A stretch of DNA of 64,000 nt from Komagataeibacter sp. FNDCF1 (GTDB lineage: Bacteria; Pseudomonadota; Alphaproteobacteria; Acetobacterales; Acetobacteraceae). Below, piece after piece: positions 44,002-53,470 of this stretch. The stretch is taken from contig NZ_JAIWOT010000001.1 in NCBI RefSeq assembly GCF_021295335.1, positions 375,001-439,000 on the forward strand, given 5' to 3'. Positions within the stretch are counted from its first letter, which is position 1; the number at the start of each line of letters is the position of its first letter. A program made the position numbers and the translations under genes. Under the pieces are notes generated by a model that saw nothing but the letters and a program-made list of their open reading frames with translations, was not told the DNA's origin and did not search any database.

Positions 44002-45564
44002 ATGGCGTCCATGGACGAAACATTCCGCTCCCCCCCCGTGCAGGGCAGTCCGTTCGACCTGCTGGTCGTGGGTGGGGGCGTCAACGGCACGGGCATCGCA
44101 CGCGATGCCGCGGGACGGGGCGCATCCGTGCTGCTGGTCGAGCAGGACGATCTGGCCAACCACACATCATCCGCCAGCACCAAGCTGATCCACGGTGGCC
44201 TGCGCTATCTGGAATATTATGAATTCCGCCTGGTGCGTGAGGCGCTGATCGAGCGTGAGCGGCTGCTGCGCATCGCGCCGCACATCATCTGGCCCATGCG
44301 CTTCGTGCTGCCCTATACCCCGCAGGCGCGTCCGGCGTGGATGCTGCGCCTTGGCCTGTTCCTGTATGACCATCTGGCCCCCAACATGACGCTGCCCAAG
44401 TGCAAGTCGCTCGACTTCCGCACAAGTTCGGCGGGCAAGCCGCTCAATGGCAAGCTGGCGCGTGGTTTCGCCTATTCCGATGGCTGGGTGCAGGACAGCC
44501 GGCTTGTCGTGCTTAACGCCATGGATGCAAAAGCGCGCGGGGCCGACATCCGCACGCGCACCCGCCTGGTGCAGGCCCGGCGTGTGGATGGGCTGTGGGA
44601 AGCCGTGATCGAGAATACGCGCGATGGCAGCCAGCAGACCGTGCGGGCGAAAATCGTGGTCAATGCCGGTGGCCCATGGGTGAGCGAAGTGCTGCGCGAG
44701 CGTGCGAAGGTGGATTCCACCAAGAACGTGCGCCTGGTCAAGGGCAGCCACATCGTGGTGCCGCGCCTGTTTGACGGGCCGCAGGCCTATATCCTGCAGA
44801 ACCCGGACAAGCGCATTGTCTTCGCCATTCCCTACGAGCAGAAATTCACCCTGATCGGCACGACTGACGTACCCTGGACGCAGGCTCCCGGTCATGTCGA
44901 GATCTCGCCCGAGGAAATCGGCTACCTGTGTGAAAGCGTAAGCCGCTACTTCACAAAACCCGTCACCCCCGATGACGTGGTGTGGAGCTATGCCGGCGTG
45001 CGACCGCTTTATGATGATGCGGCCAAGAACGCTTCCGCCGTGACGCGCGATTACGTGCTGGACGTGGACACGCAGGGCAACCAGGCGCCGATGCTTTCCA
45101 TCTTCGGCGGCAAGATCACGACGTTCCGCCGCCTGGCCGAACATGCGATCGAGAAGCTCCAGCCCTTCCTGCCGGTCCTGTCCGCACCGGGCTGGACGGC
45201 GGACCGGGTGCTGCCCGGTGGTGACCTGGGTGAGGGCGGGTTCGAGGGCGCGCTGGGCCGCCTGGCGGCAAAGGCCCCGTTCCTTGATGCGCAGCTGTGC
45301 TGGCGGCTGGTGCGCAATTACGGTTCGCGTGCCGACATGATCGTGGGTGATGCCCGCAGCATGGCGGACATGGGCGAGCAGTTTGGCGCTGGCCTGACCG
45401 CGCGGGAGGTGGAATACCTGATCGCGCATGAATGGGCCCAGACGACCGAGGACATCCTGTGGCGTCGCTCCCGCCTTGGCCTGCACGTGACGGATGAGGA
45501 CACGGCCCGGCTGGACGCCTACCTGCGCACCCGCCAGCCGGTTGCGGCGCGCGTGGCTTCGTAA
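44002..45564 (+). CDS. glpD: Glycerol-3-phosphate dehydrogenase
   Basis: 520 residues from ATG 44002 with AGGAGG upstream. FAD motif DLLVVGGGVNGTGIARDAAG, then SSASTKLIHGGLRYLEYYE. C-terminal DIQ-type region includes RPLYDDAAKNASAVTRDYVL. It oxidises G3P to DHAP at the membrane and passes electrons to quinone. First gene of glpD-K-X-fba-R. Confidence 0.95.
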   Translation: MASMDETFRSPPVQGSPFDLLVVGGGVNGTGIARDAAGRGASVLLVEQDDLANHTSSASTKLIHGGLRYLEYYEFRLVREALIERERLLRIAPHIIWPMRFVLPYTPQARPAWMLRLGLFLYDHLAPNMTLPKCKSLDFRTSSAGKPLNGKLARGFAYSDGWVQDSRLVVLNAMDAKARGADIRTRTRLVQARRVDGLWEAVIENTRDGSQQTVRAKIVVNAGGPWVSEVLRERAKVDSTKNVRLVKGSHIVVPRLFDGPQAYILQNPDKRIVFAIPYEQKFTLIGTTDVPWTQAPGHVEISPEEIGYLCESVSRYFTKPVTPDDVVWSYAGVRPLYDDAAKNASAVTRDYVLDVDTQGNQAPMLSIFGGKITTFRRLAEHAIEKLQPFLPVLSAPGWTADRVLPGGDLGEGGFEGALGRLAAKAPFLDAQLCWRLVRNYGSRADMIVGDARSMADMGEQFGAGLTAREVEYLIAHEWAQTTEDILWRRSRLGLHVTDEDTARLDAYLRTRQPVAARVAS

Positions 45565-45636
45565 GCATACCGGCCGCGGGCGTGCATGCCGCCCGCGGCC
45601 CAAACCCGTATCCGCCCGCATGGGCAGGAGAAAATA

Positions 45637-47136
45637 ATGAACAAGAAGAACAGAATTCTCGCCATTGATCAGGGAACAACGTCCACCCGCAGCATCGTGT
45701 TCGACCGCGATATCGCGGCCATGTCCGTTGCCCGTGTCGAATTCGCCCAGCATTACCCCAATCAGGGCTGGGTGGAGCACGATCCGGAGGAAATCTGGTC
45801 CAATGTGCTGTCCACGGCACGCGAAGCCATTGAAAAGGCCGGTGGTCCCGCCACGATCGCGGGCATCGGCATCACCAACCAGCGCGAGACCGTTGTGGTA
45901 TGGGACCGCGGGACCGGCAAACCCATCCACCGCGCCATAGTATGGCAGGACCGCCGCACAACGTCCGTGTGCATGCGCATGCATGAACAGGGATACGAAC
46001 CGCTGGTGCGCGAGCGCACGGGGCTTCTGCTCGACCCCTATTTTTCCGCCACCAAGATTGCATGGATACTGGACAATGTAGAGGGCGCCCGCGCCCGCGC
46101 CGAGCGTGGCGAACTGGCCTGTGGCACCATAGACAGCTTCCTGCTGTGGCGCCTGACGGGTGGCCGCGTGCACGCGACCGACACGACCAACGCCTCGCGC
46201 ACGCTCCTGTTCAATATCCATACCTGCGCGTGGGATGACGAACTGCTGGCACTTTTCAACGTGCCGCGCGCCGTCCTGCCCGAAGTGCGCACGAACAGCG
46301 AGATATTTGGCGAGACGGAGGCCGGCCTGTTTGGCGAACCGCTGAAAGTGGCCGGCATGGCGGGCGACCAGAACGCCGCCATGGTCGGCCAGGCCTGTTT
46401 CAAGCCCGGCACCGCCAAGGCCACGTATGGCACGGGCTGCTTCGCGCTGCTCAACACGGGTACCAGGCCGGTCACGTCCGAAAACCGCATGCTGACCACC
46501 ATCGCCTACCGCATCGGTGACGAGACGGTCTATGCGCTGGAAGGCTCGATCTTTGTGGCGGGGGCCGCCATCCGCTGGCTGCGCGACGGGCTGGGCCTGA
46601 TCACCCATGCCTCACAGACAGATGACATGGCGACCCGCGTGCCGCACAGCCATGGCGTGTACATGGTCCCCGGCTTCGTGGGGCTTGGCGCGCCGCACTG
46701 GGACCCCGATGCCCGTGGCCTGATCTGTGGCATGACGCTGGGCTCCACTGCGGCCCATATCGCCCGCGCGGCGCTGGAATCGGTTGCGTACCAGACGCTC
46801 GACCTCATGGACGCGATGCGCGAGGATGGTGGCGGTGAACTGAACGCACTGCGTGTTGATGGCGGCATGTCGGTCAATGACTGGTTCTGCCAGTTTCTGG
46901 CCGATATGCTGCAGACTCCGGTCGAGCGTCCCCGGCAGGTTGAAACGACGGCGCTTGGGGCGGCCTTCCTGGCGGGGCTTGCGACAGGTGTATGGAGCAG
47001 CATCCCCGAACTGGAGGGTACCTGGACACGGGGGCACCTGTTCCGCCCGACAATGGACAGGGCACAGCGTGACAGTATGGTGGCAGGATGGCATCTGGCG
47101 GTGCGCCGCACGCTCAGTTCCACCGTAGCCGCCTAA
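45637..47136 (+). CDS. glpK: Glycerol kinase
   Basis: 499 residues from ATG 45637 (GCAGGAG upstream). FGGY kinase motifs: [16 protein letters not shown] at the start, [21 protein letters not shown], and [17 protein letters not shown] near the C-terminus. It makes glycerol 3-phosphate for GlpD. Upstream 72 bases have no gene. Confidence 0.95.
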   Translation: MNKKNRILAIDQGTTSTRSIVFDRDIAAMSVARVEFAQHYPNQGWVEHDPEEIWSNVLSTAREAIEKAGGPATIAGIGITNQRETVVVWDRGTGKPIHRAIVWQDRRTTSVCMRMHEQGYEPLVRERTGLLLDPYFSATKIAWILDNVEGARARAERGELACGTIDSFLLWRLTGGRVHATDTTNASRTLLFNIHTCAWDDELLALFNVPRAVLPEVRTNSEIFGETEAGLFGEPLKVAGMAGDQNAAMVGQACFKPGTAKATYGTGCFALLNTGTRPVTSENRMLTTIAYRIGDETVYALEGSIFVAGAAIRWLRDGLGLITHASQTDDMATRVPHSHGVYMVPGFVGLGAPHWDPDARGLICGMTLGSTAAHIARAALESVAYQTLDLMDAMREDGGGELNALRVDGGMSVNDWFCQFLADMLQTPVERPRQVETTALGAAFLAGLATGVWSSIPELEGTWTRGHLFRPTMDRAQRDSMVAGWHLAVRRTLSSTVAA

Positions 47137-47171
47137 CCGACGAATACAAGAACACAGGAAAAGAGTGCTTC

Positions 47172-48158
47172 ATGACCTCCACACGGCATAACCCCTATCA
47201 GGTTACGGATCGCAACCTTGCACTTGAACTTGTCCGCGTGACGGAAGCCGCGGCGGTTGCCGCGTCCGCCTGGACCGGTCGCGGGCTGAAGAACGAAGCC
47301 GATGGCGCAGCGGTGGAGGCCATGCGACGTGCCTTCGATACGGTTGCCATCGACGGCACCGTCGTCATTGGTGAGGGTGAGATGGACGAAGCCCCGATGC
47401 TGTTCATCGGGGAAAAGGTGGGCGCGGGCGGTCCCGGCATGGATATCGCCGTGGACCCGCTGGAGGGCACGAACCTGTGCGCCAAGAACCTGCCCAACGC
47501 CCTGACCGTGGTGGCGCTGGCGGAAAGCGGCAATTTCCTGCATGCACCCGACATCTACATGGACAAGATCGTGGTCGGCCCCTACTTGCCCGAAGGTGTG
47601 GTTGATCTGGACAGCAGCATCGAGGCGAACCTGAAGTCGCTGGCAAAAGCCAAGAAGCGCGATGTGTCCGAACTCATGGTCTGTACGCTGGACCGCGAAC
47701 GTCACGAAGAACTGATCGCGCGTGCCCGTGCCGTTGGTGCGCGCGTGACCCTGCTCAGCGACGGGGATGTGGCGGCCGCCATTGCCGCCTGTCTCGATGA
47801 CAGTGAAATTGACATCTATGTCGGTTCCGGCGGCGCGCCCGAGGGCGTGCTGGCCGCCGCCGCCGTGCGCTGTGTGCATGGCCAGATGCAGGGCCGGCTG
47901 ATGTTCGAGGACGACAGCCAGATCGAGCGTGCGCGCAAGATGAACCCTGGCGCCGACCCGTCGCGCAAGCTGGCGCTTGAGGACATGGCGCGGGGCGATG
48001 TGCTGTTTTCGGCCACCGGTGTGACCGGGGGGGCGCTGCTGCACGGCATCCGGCGTTCGGGTGTGCGCACGGTCACGCATTCGCTGGTCATGCGCTCCAA
48101 GTCCGGCACGATCCGGTTTGTAGAAGGCCATCACGATTACCAGACCAAGAACTGGTGA
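47172..48158 (+). CDS. glpX: Class II fructose-1,6-bisphosphatase
   Basis: 328 residues from ATG 47172. GEGEMDEAPMLFIGEKVGAG and VDPLEGTNLCAKNLPNALTV are the GlpX metal/substrate motifs. It converts FBP to F6P, completing gluconeogenesis from glycerol. Placement with glpK and aldolase shows the pathway logic; acetic acid bacteria usually lack phosphofructokinase (family knowledge). Confidence 0.93.
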   Translation: MTSTRHNPYQVTDRNLALELVRVTEAAAVAASAWTGRGLKNEADGAAVEAMRRAFDTVAIDGTVVIGEGEMDEAPMLFIGEKVGAGGPGMDIAVDPLEGTNLCAKNLPNALTVVALAESGNFLHAPDIYMDKIVVGPYLPEGVVDLDSSIEANLKSLAKAKKRDVSELMVCTLDRERHEELIARARAVGARVTLLSDGDVAAAIAACLDDSEIDIYVGSGGAPEGVLAAAAVRCVHGQMQGRLMFEDDSQIERARKMNPGADPSRKLALEDMARGDVLFSATGVTGGALLHGIRRSGVRTVTHSLVMRSKSGTIRFVEGHHDYQTKNW

Positions 48159-48206
48159 GCATTTCATCCATTGCAGAACAACAATAATACGCAATAGAGG
48201 AACGAC

Positions 48207-49313
48207 ATGACTGAAAACGCGACTACCGTCTCCACCCGCCTCGGTCTCAGGCCCGGCGTGGTGACGGGTGCCGATTACCGTCGCCTGGTGGAAACCTGCC
48301 GTGATGAGGGCTATGCCCTGCCCGCTGTGAACGTGGTGGGCACGGACAGCATCAATGCCGTGCTGGAAGCCGCGGCGCGTAACCGGGCGGATGTGATCAT
48401 CCAGCTTTCCAACGGTGGTGCGCGGTTCTACGCGGGTGAAGGCATGAAGGATGCCGCGCAGGCGCGCGTGCTGGGCGCGGTCGCCGCGGCCCGTCATGTC
48501 CATACGGTTGCGGCGGCCTATGGCGTATGCGTGATCCTGCATACCGACCACGCCGACCGCAAGCTGCTGCCATGGATATCCGGTCTGGTCGATGCCAGCG
48601 AGGAGGCAGTGAAGGAAACCGGCCGACCGCTGTTTTCCTCGCACATGATCGACCTTTCGGCCGAACTGCTGGAAGACAACATTGCCGAATGTGCCCGCTT
48701 CCTGCGTCGCATGGCCCCGCTTGGCATCGGTCTTGAAATCGAACTGGGTGTAACCGGCGGTGAGGAAGATGGTGTCGGCCACGACGTGGATGATGGCGCG
48801 GACAACGCGCATCTGTACACCCAGCCCGAGGATGTGCTGAAGGCCTATGAAGCACTCTCCCCGCTGGGTTTCGTGACCATCGCGGCGTCCTTTGGCAACG
48901 TGCACGGCGTGTACGCGCCGGGCAATGTCAAACTGCGGCCCGAGATCCTGCGCAGTTCGCAGGCTGCTGTGGCAAAGGCCACGGGGCGCGGGGACAAGCC
49001 GCTGGCGCTGGTTTTCCATGGTGGTTCGGGGTCGGAACAGGCCAAGATTACCGAGGCCGTGTCCTATGGCGTGTTCAAGATGAACATCGACACCGACATC
49101 CAGTTCGCCTTTGCCAGCAGTATTGGCCGCTACGTGCAAGAACATGCCGAGGCCTTCAGCCACCAGATCGCACCGAGCACCGGCAAGCCGACCAAGAAGC
49201 TGTATGACCCGCGCAAATGGCTGCGTGTGGGGGAAACGGGTATCGTGGACCGGCTGGAACAGTCCTTTGCCGATCTGGGGGCAACCGGGCGCACCGTCGC
49301 GCGGGCGGTCTGA
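48207..49313 (+). CDS. fbaA: Class II fructose-bisphosphate aldolase
   Basis: 368 residues, FbaA-type (class IIA): zinc/active site CVILHTDHADRKLLPWISG, GIGLEIELGVTGGEEDGV, ASFGNVHGVYAPGNVKLRP and LALVFHGGSGSEQ. It condenses DHAP and GAP to FBP. Between glpX and glpR in the operon. Confidence 0.93.
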   Translation: MTENATTVSTRLGLRPGVVTGADYRRLVETCRDEGYALPAVNVVGTDSINAVLEAAARNRADVIIQLSNGGARFYAGEGMKDAAQARVLGAVAAARHVHTVAAAYGVCVILHTDHADRKLLPWISGLVDASEEAVKETGRPLFSSHMIDLSAELLEDNIAECARFLRRMAPLGIGLEIELGVTGGEEDGVGHDVDDGADNAHLYTQPEDVLKAYEALSPLGFVTIAASFGNVHGVYAPGNVKLRPEILRSSQAAVAKATGRGDKPLALVFHGGSGSEQAKITEAVSYGVFKMNIDTDIQFAFASSIGRYVQEHAEAFSHQIAPSTGKPTKKLYDPRKWLRVGETGIVDRLEQSFADLGATGRTVARAV

Positions 49314-49347
49314 GCGGCGCGCGTGACGCAGCAGGGAAAGAGGTAAC

Positions 49348-50106
49348 GTGTCAGCAGAAGAACGCCACCAGGAAATTACGGCGCTGGTGCGTACCCAGGG
49401 CTATGTTTCGAACGAGGAACTGGCCCAGAGACTGAATGTTGCTGTCCAGACCATACGGCGTGATGTCAACCTGCTGGCCCGGCGCGGGCTGGTGGCGCGA
49501 CATCACGGCGGGGCCGGGCTTGCATCCTCGGTCGAGAACATCGCCTATTCCGAACGGCAGGTCCTCAACCGCCGGGCCAAGGAGGCGATCGGCCAGCTTG
49601 CCGCCCGGCAGATTCCAGACAATTCATCGCTGTTCGTCAGCATCGGCACCACCACGGAAGCCTTTGCCAAGTCATTACGGCGGCACAAGGCGCTGCGGGT
49701 CATCACCAACAACCTGCACGTGGCCACCCCGCTTTCCGCACAGACCGATTTCCAGGTTATTGTAACGGGCGGGCAGGTGCGTTTCTATGATGGTGGCATT
49801 ACCGGTTCGACCGCCAGCACCTTTATCGAGCAGTTCCGCACCGATTTTGCCGTGATCGGCATAAGCGGGATAGAGGAGGACGGGACGCTGCTGGATTTTG
49901 ACGCGGACGAGATCAGCGTGGCGCAGGCCATGATGCGCAACGCCCGGCGTGTCTACCTGCTGGCGGACCAGACCAAGTTCGGGCGCAGGCCGATGGGGCG
50001 GCTGGGGCATCTGTCGCATGTCCATGGCTTCTTTACCGACCATCAGCCATCCGAACGAATATCCGCCATCCTGCGCGAACATGATGTGGAAGTGCACGTG
50101 GCCTGA
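49348..50106 (+). CDS. glpR: DeoR-family glycerol repressor
   Basis: 252 residues starting at GTG 49348 (AGAGGTAAC). DeoR HTH: HQEITALVRTQGYVSNEELA and LNVAVQTIRRDVNLLARRG. Sugar-sensing domain: SLFVSIGTTTEAFAKSL and VITNNLHVATPLS. Last gene of the operon; it should bind the two operators upstream of glpF and glpD and respond to G3P. Confidence 0.92.
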   Translation: MSAEERHQEITALVRTQGYVSNEELAQRLNVAVQTIRRDVNLLARRGLVARHHGGAGLASSVENIAYSERQVLNRRAKEAIGQLAARQIPDNSSLFVSIGTTTEAFAKSLRRHKALRVITNNLHVATPLSAQTDFQVIVTGGQVRFYDGGITGSTASTFIEQFRTDFAVIGISGIEEDGTLLDFDADEISVAQAMMRNARRVYLLADQTKFGRRPMGRLGHLSHVHGFFTDHQPSERISAILREHDVEVHVA

Positions 50107-50144
50107 CGCAATGCGTCGCCGGACGCCACGCGCACCCCGGCAGG

Positions 50145-50906
50145 TTACTGGGCCAGGTAGCCGCCATCGACCGGCAGTACCGCACCGGTGATGAAGGAGG
50201 CGTCATCCGATGCAAGGAACAGGATGGCGCTTGCGATTTCGGCCGGTCTGCCCATGCGGCCCATCGGGTGCATTTCCACGACCTTGTGAATGGCTTCGGC
50301 ATCCATGCCGGCCACGGCAGGCGTGTCGATCGTGCCCGGTGCCACCGCATTGACGCGCACGCCCTTGTCCGCCAGGTCGATGGCAAGGTGCTTGGTCAGG
50401 CCCGATGCCACAAACTTCGCCGGACCATAGACGGCCTGGCCCTTCTGCCCCGCAAAGGCGGAAATCGAGGACAGGCACACGATCGCCCCCTGTCCGGCAT
50501 GGACCATCTCGGCTGCGGCGTATTTGCACGACAGGAACATGCCGCGTGCATCCACCGCCATGGTGTGATCCCACAGATCCGCCGTGGCGGAGGCCAGGTC
50601 GGCTTCGGGAATCACGCCCGCATTGGCGACCAGTATGTCGATCCGGCCAAAGCGCTTCATGGTTTCATGCATCACGCGCTGGATGTCCGCCTCGCTCGTT
50701 ACATCCGCAGGTACGGCGATGACCGATACACCGCTTTTTTCAAACTGGTCGACCAGTTCGTCCAGCGCGTCGGTATTGAGGTCGGTCAGCGCCAGCTGCG
50801 CGCCCTCTGCCGCGAAACGTTCGGCCGTAGCCCGTCCGATCCCGCTGGCGGCGCCCGTAATGACGGCGACCTTGCCATGGATACGTCCGTTGGGGGTGAT
50901 GGTCAT
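50145..50906 (-). CDS. Short-chain dehydrogenase/reductase
   Basis: 253 residues from ATG 50906 (AGGAG upstream). NAD(P) motif VAVITGAASGIGRATAERF, active-site SSISAFAGQKGQAVYGPAK (S..YxxxK) and DTPAVAG near the C-terminus. Typical classical SDR with Asp in ALTDLN suggesting NAD. Substrate not known. Confidence 0.85.
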   Translation of the reverse strand: MTITPNGRIHGKVAVITGAASGIGRATAERFAAEGAQLALTDLNTDALDELVDQFEKSGVSVIAVPADVTSEADIQRVMHETMKRFGRIDILVANAGVIPEADLASATADLWDHTMAVDARGMFLSCKYAAAEMVHAGQGAIVCLSSISAFAGQKGQAVYGPAKFVASGLTKHLAIDLADKGVRVNAVAPGTIDTPAVAGMDAEAIHKVVEMHPMGRMGRPAEIASAILFLASDDASFITGAVLPVDGGYLAQ

Positions 50907-51285
50907 GCTTTCTCCTGTTCTGGGTGGTTGCCGGATTCTGTCTGGTTGCGTGTGTAGCGCATCATGCGGGCTAACGCGGCAGGGGCATGGATGTTGCCCG
51001 CGCGTCAAGGTCCGGCCAGATGCTGCATGGGGAGGTCATGCTGATCGGGTTCTTTTGATCGGCGTGACACAGGGCCGGTTTTCTGGTGCTTTCACGTGGG
51101 GTGAGGGCGGTTGGCCCACCGGCCTGTTACGTATTCGTGCACGAAATCGTCCTGCGGCATGTTTCGGGCATGGGGGGGATGGCCTATGCTCGCCAGCATA
51201 GTGGTTTGCATGGATCTGGCGGACCGGCTTTCCTTGCTTATATGGAGGTCGCGACGTCGGTAAGCGGGTTTGGAGCATTATCGAG
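50907..51285. other. Gene-free intergenic stretch
   Basis: Between divergent SDR and NADH dehydrogenase genes. I see nothing of note except ordinary promoter-like AT stretches. Confidence 0.4.
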
Positions 51286-52572
51286 ATGGCACAGAAGTTT
51301 CGGATCGTGATTGTAGGCGGTGGCGTGGCCGGGCTGGCCCTGGCCACGCGGCTGGGCAATTCGGTCGGGCGGTCGGGGCAGGCCGAGATCACGCTGGTGG
51401 ACAAGAGCTTCGCCCACGTATGGAAGCCGATGCTGCACTGCTTTGCCGCCGGTACTGCAGCCAACGAGAATGACCGCATAAGCTTCATGTCACAGGCCAG
51501 CCTCCATCATTTTGAATTCTGGCCAGGTGAGATCACGGCGCTGGACCGGACCGCCAGAACCATTTCCCTGGCCCCGATCCGTGACAGTCTGACCGGGGAA
51601 GTGGTGGTCGATGCCCGCACGCTTGATTATGACGCGGTCGTCCTGTCCATTGGCAGCCGGGCCAATGATTTTGGCACGCCAGGCGTTGCCGAACACTGCC
51701 TGTTCATTGACAACCTGGTGGATGCCAACGGCTTCAATGATCGTTTCCGCATGGAACTGCTGCGCGCGTTCGCCAACAGTCAGGAACTCGATATTGCAAT
51801 CGTGGGCGGGGGGGCGACCGGCACGCAGCTTGCCGCCGAACTGCACAAGGCACTGGATATCGCCTCGCTCTACAGCTTCGGCAAAAAGCCACCCAGGTTG
51901 CGCATTACCCTGCTTGAAGCGGGGCCGCGCATCCTGCCTGCCTTCCCCGAGGCGGTATCGGCGGCGGCGGTCAGGCAGCTTGAGGCCATCGGGGTCAGTG
52001 TGCGCGCGGGTGCCATGGTCAGCGGCGCGGATGAAAATGGCTTCCTCCTCAAGGATGGCAGCCGCGTGCCGGCAACGCTGCGTGTATGGGCCGCAGGGGT
52101 CAAGGCCCCGGATGTGACCAGTAAATTTGGTGGCCTCAAGCTGTCACGCTCCGGCCAGCTGGAGGTCAGGCCAACCCTGCAGGTCATTGGGGATGACAGC
52201 ATATTCGCCATGGGTGACTGCGCCTTCATTGCGGAAAAACCCGTGGCTCCCACCGCGCAGGCCGCCCGCCAGCAGGCACATCACCTGGCCCGTGTCATGC
52301 CGGGATGGATGAAAAGCGGCGCCGCCCTTCCAGCCTTTACCTTCCATAACAAGGGCGCTGTCGTGGCGCTGGGTGACTATAATGGCTGGGGCACATTCCC
52401 CGGTGGCACGGTATTCGGTGGTGGCTGGCTGCATGGCCTGTCGGCGCGGCTGGTCCATCTCATGCTCTACCGCCAGCATCAGTTTGAACTGTACGGGCCG
52501 TTGCGTGGTACGATTTCGTGCCTGGTGGACTGGCTTGATGTGTTCGTGCGCCCCTCCGTCCGGCTGGACTGA
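51286..52572 (+). CDS. ndh: Type II NADH dehydrogenase
   Basis: 428 residues. FAD motif FRIVIVGGGVAGLALATRLG, the second Rossmann motif LDIAIVGGGATGTQLAAEL and the end-of-FAD motif DDSIFAMGDCAF. A C-terminal amphipathic region (WLHGLSARLVHLMLYRQHQFE) provides membrane binding. It moves electrons from NADH to ubiquinone without pumping. No adjacent partner. Confidence 0.9.
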   Translation: MAQKFRIVIVGGGVAGLALATRLGNSVGRSGQAEITLVDKSFAHVWKPMLHCFAAGTAANENDRISFMSQASLHHFEFWPGEITALDRTARTISLAPIRDSLTGEVVVDARTLDYDAVVLSIGSRANDFGTPGVAEHCLFIDNLVDANGFNDRFRMELLRAFANSQELDIAIVGGGATGTQLAAELHKALDIASLYSFGKKPPRLRITLLEAGPRILPAFPEAVSAAAVRQLEAIGVSVRAGAMVSGADENGFLLKDGSRVPATLRVWAAGVKAPDVTSKFGGLKLSRSGQLEVRPTLQVIGDDSIFAMGDCAFIAEKPVAPTAQAARQQAHHLARVMPGWMKSGAALPAFTFHNKGAVVALGDYNGWGTFPGGTVFGGGWLHGLSARLVHLMLYRQHQFELYGPLRGTISCLVDWLDVFVRPSVRLD

Positions 52573-52607
52573 GGGCTATGGCAGGCAGCAGGCAACCGGT
52601 TTTCTGA

Positions 52608-52962
52608 CCTGCCTGCGTCGCTGAACAGGTATTTCACGCAGGCCTGTGTAACCCCTGTCATGCCATGGGCCTCTGCATTGTGGTCCACCATGGCCATGAA
52701 CGGTTTGGCCAGGATGCTGGCGGGGGACACACCGATATCGAACTGCTCGGCCCGATTTCCCGCATGGCCAGCAGGGTTTTTTGGCTTTTCAAGCCACCAG
52801 CGGATCATCCGGGTCGCGCTGGGTGATGCTGTTGGTGGCACCGCACGTGTCCGTCGGTATCCAGCATGGGGATACGGGCGAACCGGGTCTTGAGATACGC
52901 CCGCTGGTAGCTGAAACCAGCGTCGATATCCTGATATAATTCACGAAAAAAAATCGTATGAT
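52608..52962 (-). pseudogene. Degraded sulfate-binding protein gene (sbp-like)
   Basis: Minus strand shows RELYQDIDAGFSYQRAYLKT (52,870-52,960; cf. Sbp 'RELYEQYNKAF') and SPASILAKPFMAMVDHN plus VTQACVKYLFSDAGR (52,608-52,745; cf. 'SILAEPTVSVVDK...AYLKYLYSPEG'). The middle of about 200 residues is missing and frames differ, so it is a remnant. Confidence 0.55.
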
Positions 52963-53470
52963 ATATTCCGCAGGTCTGTGGCTGCCCCTGCCCGCAGGGC
53001 CGGAACGGCATGGCCATTCCCGCCACAATGGTGCCTGTGGCAGACCGCACCGTGTGGGGAATGGGTTTTATATTCCTTTTCACGTAGGGAAAGAGGAAGA
53101 ACAGGCGCGATTCCGGGAGGGCATGCCAGGCAGGAGACATGCTTTTCATATCGGTATATGTATAATTAAAAAAACACTATAAAAAACAGATATATGCGTA
53201 TAGTGCCTTTCCATCATCTGTTAATGATACGTTCCGGATCATCGTAAAAACCAGATGCGGTGCTTTAACAGGCATGCCCTTGTGCGAAAATTTTAAAAAC
53301 TTTTATAAAACAGCAACATATAAAAAATTTACGCTGGATTCCGGGTTTTTCGGATAATTTGCCGGAAGAATGTAAAAATATACAATTGACGTGATCTTAT
53401 CCATATAATACGAAAACATTTAGTGCTTAAATGACGGAACATTCCGTACATATCGAACTGGTGCGTAACT
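52963..53470. other. AT-rich gene-free stretch before porin
   Basis: Bases 53,150-53,440 are strongly AT-rich with many A/T runs, compatible with promoters or transferred/decayed DNA. No clear boxes. Confidence 0.4.

Noticed and set aside
44167-46608. Very long open frame (813 codons) on the minus strand over glpD-glpK
   Set aside because: Antisense to two clear genes; frame openness is a by-product of GC-rich codon use, and no family motif is seen.
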